Source: Styela clava
Taxonomy: Eukaryota; Chordata; Ascidiacea; Stolidobranchia; Styelidae
Assembly: GCF_964204865.1 (NCBI RefSeq)
Contig: NC_135261.1
Location: 9,796,001 to 9,860,000 of the forward strand
Length of the DNA: 64,000 nucleotides
Reading direction: 5' to 3'
The notes below the pieces were generated by a model that had not been told where the DNA came from, searched no databases, and worked only from the letters and a program-made list of their open reading frames with translations. Position numbers and translations under genes: made by a program. This document shows positions 58,931-64,000 of this stretch, one piece after another. How positions within the stretch are numbered: position 1 is the stretch's first letter; every line of letters begins with the position of its first letter.

Positions 58931-61283
58931 GATAAAAGTTATTTCTTAATTTGAAGGATCTACAATGATATAGAAATAAAAGTATTTCCTAGTTGGCGGT
59001 ATGGTCATGCATATAATCTTCGGTTTTACTATGGGTGTGCAATGTTGTCTAATCATTAGGGTTGGGTGTATAGTTCATCGGTTAATTGTTATTGAATGGC
59101 TATAGGTACAAGTAATGTTGAGTCCGTTTTCATAAACTATTTAGCACATATTCCTTTCGTGATATTTATTTCAACATAATATCACTAATTGACTTGTATG
59201 TCTTTTATTAAACGGAGTAACTAGTTACTACTACATTTTAATCCTCGTATAATTTTGACCAACGCTAAGACAAGTTCATATAAATGAAATAGTAACCTAA
59301 CAGAACTAATTTTTACGTAAAATTCCGTACGTTTACGATGATTTACGTAAATTGCGTTGATTTTGTTTTATATTGTATCTTTGACATCAACACCTTCAGT
59401 TGGTTATTGGTTTTCCCTCCAACAGGATTCTATGGAGGCATCTAGCTAATCGTATGGTTATGATAAATCATCAGTTTTAGTTGGGCACAATCTACTAAAT
59501 TGATTTCATCCTGACTATGAGACGATGGGCTATGACTGGGCCAAACACGGACGAAGTTGTGAGCCCAATAATAAAAACTGAAAAGGGTTTCTAGATCAGC
59601 TAAACTACAGTATCGACAGAGTGCAATTATAAAATGACAATAATTTATATATATGCATTTACATATTTCTGATATGTGATCGCAATCAAAGATGTGTGTC
59701 TGAGTCATATTGAAACAATCCTACCACCCGACTTCTTGCCAATTAGATAATGTAGCGTTAGTTATTGGTTTTGCCACAGTCCAATACATATAGGGTTGAC
59801 AGATACTTGATCCCCAGGGCTAGGTCACACTTGGAGTTACCGTTACTCGAGGACAGACAACTCGTAAGCATCTTTAGAAACATACATGACGTTATGTTGC
59901 AAATTAATTCAATGCAATAGAATAATTGATATTCAATTGCGCGACATTTGAGAGTGAAATTCACCAAATTAGGATATGTTTCGTTTTTCTGAATTGAATC
60001 TAATTTTATGATCTGGTACATCGGGCGTTTTGGAAATATGAACATCGGAACAATGAAATTTCTATAATATATTTGACCTGGAAAGTCCACAGGATACTAA
60101 TTGAAGATTTTAAAATATAAGGCACATTTTATGTCGATCTGTCTTAGAGAAATACTCTGTACAGGCTAACACTTGGAAGTTTGTGATTACCGGGCAATAA
60201 GATTAAAATCTTTTTACTCTTTTCCGCAGCATACCGGTATTCGAATTTCTACATATCGTGTACAAGAGTAGGATTGGGTAGGACAATTTACTGATTGCTC
60301 CGGACTCGAACCTACCTAGGTAATATTGTCAAAAAATAACCCGTCAAAGGCTGTATATTTTCTATAAATAAAATCTACCATAAAAATTTAATATTATCCT
60401 TTTGTTTCTATCAGTTTTGACTATTAAGTAGCTAAAATCCATTTTCCTCCATAACTGGTCAAATCAATCGAATTTCGAGCAATCATATTCTATTCTATAT
60501 TGAACTCTTCGGTAAGGGTTTTCTAACTAATTTAAAACCTCATAATTATTGCTCCGTGGTAATTATATTCAAGAATATGTACAGTACATCGATTTACAAC
60601 ACTTAAATATAGGCTACCGGAGTCATTAATTAATCATTTTATCCCATGCGTAATAGAAGATCATTCCTTTATACAGTTTACATGATCCCGTTTGGGCATA
60701 AAGCAACAGTTGCAAGATTTGATCAGGTGACGTAAATTTCCACTAGTAAATTTTTATTGTGTTTGCTCATTTGGTTTTGAATTGTTCAATTGAGTAGCTC
60801 GAGTTACACTGTTACAGTGAGTTATATCATTCTTACATCATAATATCTTTATGCCTATGCCATTTTATATGATATATTATTTTTCGCAAGCGCGTGTCGT
60901 GTGAATATGTCTCTTATATGATCATGAACCATCTCACCGAAAGACATAGACTGCCATTTTTCTTCGCTCTCGCAAATTTATTCTTTATTTTCTCTCCTAC
61001 CTGCCAGGGTTGTTTTTATCGGCCTGTACGGCCACAGGTGTCTATTTACGCTCAGTGGAACGTCGCCTTATTCACCGCGAGGCGAAACGTGTACGGACGT
61101 TTAGGCTTTTGCTGTGGCAGGACTAGGGTTTGTGTTATTATTCTGTATTTCACGTATGACGTCAAGGTAGATTTATGACGTAAAGTCGCAAAAAATCGTG
61201 GTTTATACCGTGTCGTTCGCAACCGATCGCCGCTTCTGTTAAAGCTGGATTTAGGTGGTAATCTTGAATTATTTATATCTTAG
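58931..61283. other. gene-free stretch
   Basis: No supported gene. Minus-strand frames at 60090-59758 and 59708-59442 and the plus-strand frame at 60894-61178 have no recognised domain. A tRNA B box-like GGTTCGAGTCC on the minus strand near 60318-60308 is not within a foldable tRNA. Confidence 0.45.
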
Positions 61284-61399
61284 GTTGAAGCAAGCTGTGA
61301 ATTCAGTACTTCCACTGTCAGTCAGAATAACGTAACAATACGATTTGGACAGTATTTGCAAAGAGGTAGCGATAAGAAAGTTTTTCAAACTTACGACAG
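61284..61399 (+). other. isolated exon-like block
   Basis: It is bounded by TATATCTTAG and CGACAG|GTAAAG and is open throughout in phase 0, exiting in phase 2. The 38 codons (including EASCEFSTSTVSQNNVTIRF and GQYLQRGSDKKVFQTYD) resemble an extracellular beta-strand segment. No partner exon was found within the window, so it may be part of a gene running off the right edge, or chance. Confidence 0.25.
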
Positions 61400-64000
61400 G
61401 TAAAGAGTTCAAGGAAATTTGTGAGGCATAAGAATATATATATATATGTACAGTCATTAGAAATTTAGGTATGGCGTTGTTTATTTGTAAATAAATTTGG
61501 CTGCAAAATTGTGTATTTTATAAATATCTTATATTTGTCCGAAAGTTTTGTTGCTTTTTTCGCTGTCTTGAGACTAGAGACTTTCTTGAGAAACTTCCAA
61601 TTCTTCGCGATAAAATGGCTTTGCCAGACCGGACCCCGACGTTCGGATTTAGCTTCACGGTGTTGCTTCATTCTGTTTACATGTTATTTCTGATTCAATA
61701 ATATTATTGGTATTCTATAATTTCTAACTTGTATAAAAACCAATATTTTGAATAATGTTTGAGCAATAATGTAGAAACAAACCTATCTTCATATTTTTAG
61801 GTATATATAAAATATCAAATTATTTATAGAATATTTCGTTACTGAGGCGAAGTGATTGACGTAGCATATCTCAGATATTTTAGGGTCAGGATTATAATAC
61901 TGGGGCATTAAATTTGATAATGGAAGTTCCGAAGGTGTTAACTTGTAGAACGCTAAGTAGAAAGGGTCTAGTCAGTTCCTGTTCGAGTTATTATCTAAAC
62001 ACGACTGTGCCTGGTCGCTTTAGCAGCAAACGATTCGCGGAACATTACAATGGGACAACCCACTTCAAAAGCCCTCAATGACGTTCTTTGTGTTTGACAT
62101 GGTCCGGTGCTTGCGTAAATAACGTGTAGGTTATAAAGACTATAGAAAGTTTGGCTCGTTATATAACGCTCCAGATTTAATGCATTTTGTACAAAATTTA
62201 ATCACTTCTACCCCAAAAAACGGAATTTATGTTGACAAAGTTTTAAGATAACTATAAGTCCAATATAATTCCAGAGCTGAGGATATAAACTATTGAAGCG
62301 CCAAATACTCACACCTAATTACCATGACGAATTCGTTTCGTGTTAACCAGAATTGAATTGGAAGGTTGTCAGTCCTTGTTTTTATCCCCACTTGTGTATG
62401 TATAATGATCTTTGTGATAAAAAAAAAATAGGTGCAATAATTTCAAACGCTTTCAATTGCATTGATGAAGTGAAGCGATGAAATATGCATGACATAAAGT
62501 ATATGGTAACCATTAATGGACCTTTTAAAGTCTACCGAATCTTTACATCGATTTTGTGAAGGTTGAGAACCAGGTTGAACTTATATAGATGCAACGCTCA
62601 CTTCATAGTAGCAAGTAGTTCGTTTTGCAGAACTTTTTCAAGTAGCTATATACAATAATTTTATAGGATTGGGCAAAAGAATCTTCGAATCCGTATTGTT
62701 TGCTCCTTTATACGCCTTCTATCACTCCCCGCGCGATAAATTCAAAAATAAATGATATTATATTGAAGCAATACAACCGTGTACAGTATTCATGATAGAA
62801 AATATGAGATACTCCTTGCAACTTTTTAATGGGTACCAACATGATAATCAGTGGTCTAATCACTACTGTATATCAGTAACCTAACAGATTTTTTCACTGC
62901 GATTAGCTGGTTTAGTTCGATATCATTCAAATATATTTGTCTTTCGATATCGGAACCTCCTGCCTCGCTCCCGTGATAAAACAAACAACTTCAGTCGTTA
63001 ATGATTCATAAGATGTTCCACGATTTGTTGACTTTTATTGTTTCCCTGCAAAACGTTCATTGTTTGCAGACTTTATTGGTCCTTTGCTTTTATTATCCTC
63101 AAGGTTTTGTCAGGGATTGTTTCCTGCCCCTCTTTCCGGCAGTAAATCTAATAAACGATATATGGTCCGGTGTCTCTAAAGCATTGCATTCAAGATTGTT
63201 CCAACTTCTGCAATGCTTTATAAGTGTTCGTAAAGCAATGCACTTTGTCAGATTTACATCTATAACTGTCGCTAGCGTTTAAAATTGGCTATGATTTCTC
63301 ACATCTTAATCAAGGTTTCAAATGCGTCCATACCTGGCGCATAATAGTGTATCTGAAATGTGAATTATTCAAACTTCCTACCGCTTTACTCAAGCCGTAT
63401 ACATACTCAATTAAGCTGTCATCTCCCTGTCTTCTTGATATTCTAGACTTCCTCTGTGCATATAAGTTATATGTTCTATCTGAATGTGTAAAACCTTACT
63501 TGCTGTAGAGGCTCTCCGATTAAGTGTTCGAAACGGTCGTTCACTCGCTTCAATACGGATTAAATGTAACGCAAATGCTGTACAGAATTGAATTGTGTAG
63601 AAGCATATTTTATAAACTTCAACAATATTCTATAAATTAAACGCATTGACTCAATTGCGAATTCGGCAGAAAAAAACTTTCTCATATTTAAATTAAGAAA
63701 ATCACGATGAGATTTTTTGGAAGAAGAATAATAGGATTATTATATTAGAAGCGCACTTCTCATAAACTTTTTATGAACTTTATATATTATACAATCATAT
63801 AATCCCAATTTCACGGCGTCAATTTTATTGTTAACATGCGGTGTTATGCTAGTTTTCTTCAGTGTTACACCAGTTCAGTTGTGGGTTCAAACCAACAGTG
63901 AGTTTCTCTACCTAGATTCTTGCTCCTCTGATACCACTGATTCGAAAGGCTTAGGTGTATCAACCAGTAAACTGATCTACTTTTTTCAAAAACAAAATCA
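61400..64000. other. gene-free right end
   Basis: AT-rich DNA without a supported frame. Near 63880 a GTGGGTTCAAACC sequence looks like a Pol III B box, possibly a tRNA-derived SINE, but no A box or cloverleaf could be made out. The frame at 63001-63282 is not supported. Confidence 0.4.

Noticed and set aside
59442-60090. Minus-strand frames of 88 and 110 codons
   Set aside because: No domain, no phase-matched splice sites.
60290-60340. tRNA B-box-like GGTTCGAGTCC on the minus strand
   Set aside because: The flanking bases do not form a T stem or an acceptor stem, so no tRNA is called.
60894-61178. Plus-strand frame of 94 codons with a hydrophobic centre
   Set aside because: No homology recognised; it could be chance in locally GC-richer DNA.
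63840-63990. Possible tRNA-derived SINE (GTGGGTTCAAACC)
   Set aside because: Only a B box is visible; no A box, no cloverleaf and no second copy in the window.
1-64000. CRISPR arrays, bacterial operons, rRNA genes
   Set aside because: None is present; the sequence is eukaryotic, with spliced genes and transposons.

Overview
This window is animal nuclear DNA. Every recognisable gene is split into small exons by introns with GT..AG borders and matching phases, the non-coding DNA is AT-rich and full of (TA)n tracts, and transposons of several classes are dense. The protein content (ERp44, a nicotinic receptor subunit, a STRA8-like bHLH protein, lipocalins) and the small introns suit an invertebrate deuterostome, perhaps a tunicate. 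That assignment is an inference; no species-diagnostic sequence was recognised.

Layout. (1) 0.97-6.26 kb, plus strand: a nine-exon gene whose product (about 516 residues) begins with a bHLH-like region resembling STRA8, the vertebrate meiosis-entry factor. (2) 7.76-13.25 kb, plus strand: a complete ten-exon Cys-loop receptor subunit of the nicotinic acetylcholine receptor type (about 452 residues), non-alpha. (3) 13.3-32.3 kb: a duplicated locus on the minus strand. Lipocalin-like copy A (17.26-20.06 kb, first exon damaged) and copy B (29.37-31.56 kb, intact) share exon structure and flanks. Between them lie an hAT element and a 7 kb BEL/Pao LTR retrotransposon (21.35-28.33 kb) with apparently identical 833 bp LTRs, a 5 bp target duplication and an internal deletion through RNase H and part of integrase. 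(4) 33.2-35.6 kb: a minus-strand non-LTR retrotransposon interrupted by an hAT element and carrying an in-frame triplication. (5) 36.8-38.65 kb: two copies of a repeat, one of them split by a 624 bp Mutator-like element, so that the other copy is a paralogous empty site. (6) 38.90-54.80 kb, plus strand: ERP44, with two alternative tandem 3' ends that each encode a KDEL-terminated tail. (7) 54.8-64 kb: mostly repeats and L1/Tx1-type LINE remains, a weak two-exon candidate gene on the minus strand (56.34-55.59 kb) and one isolated exon-like block at 61.3 kb.

The genes do not form an operon or a visible pathway. The most notable items are the duplicated KDEL terminal exons of ERP44, the STRA8-like gene, the lipocalin pair with one damaged leader exon, and several transposon insertions whose target duplications can be read directly. 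All exon structures were built by hand from open frames, splice borders and phase agreement, without transcript data.
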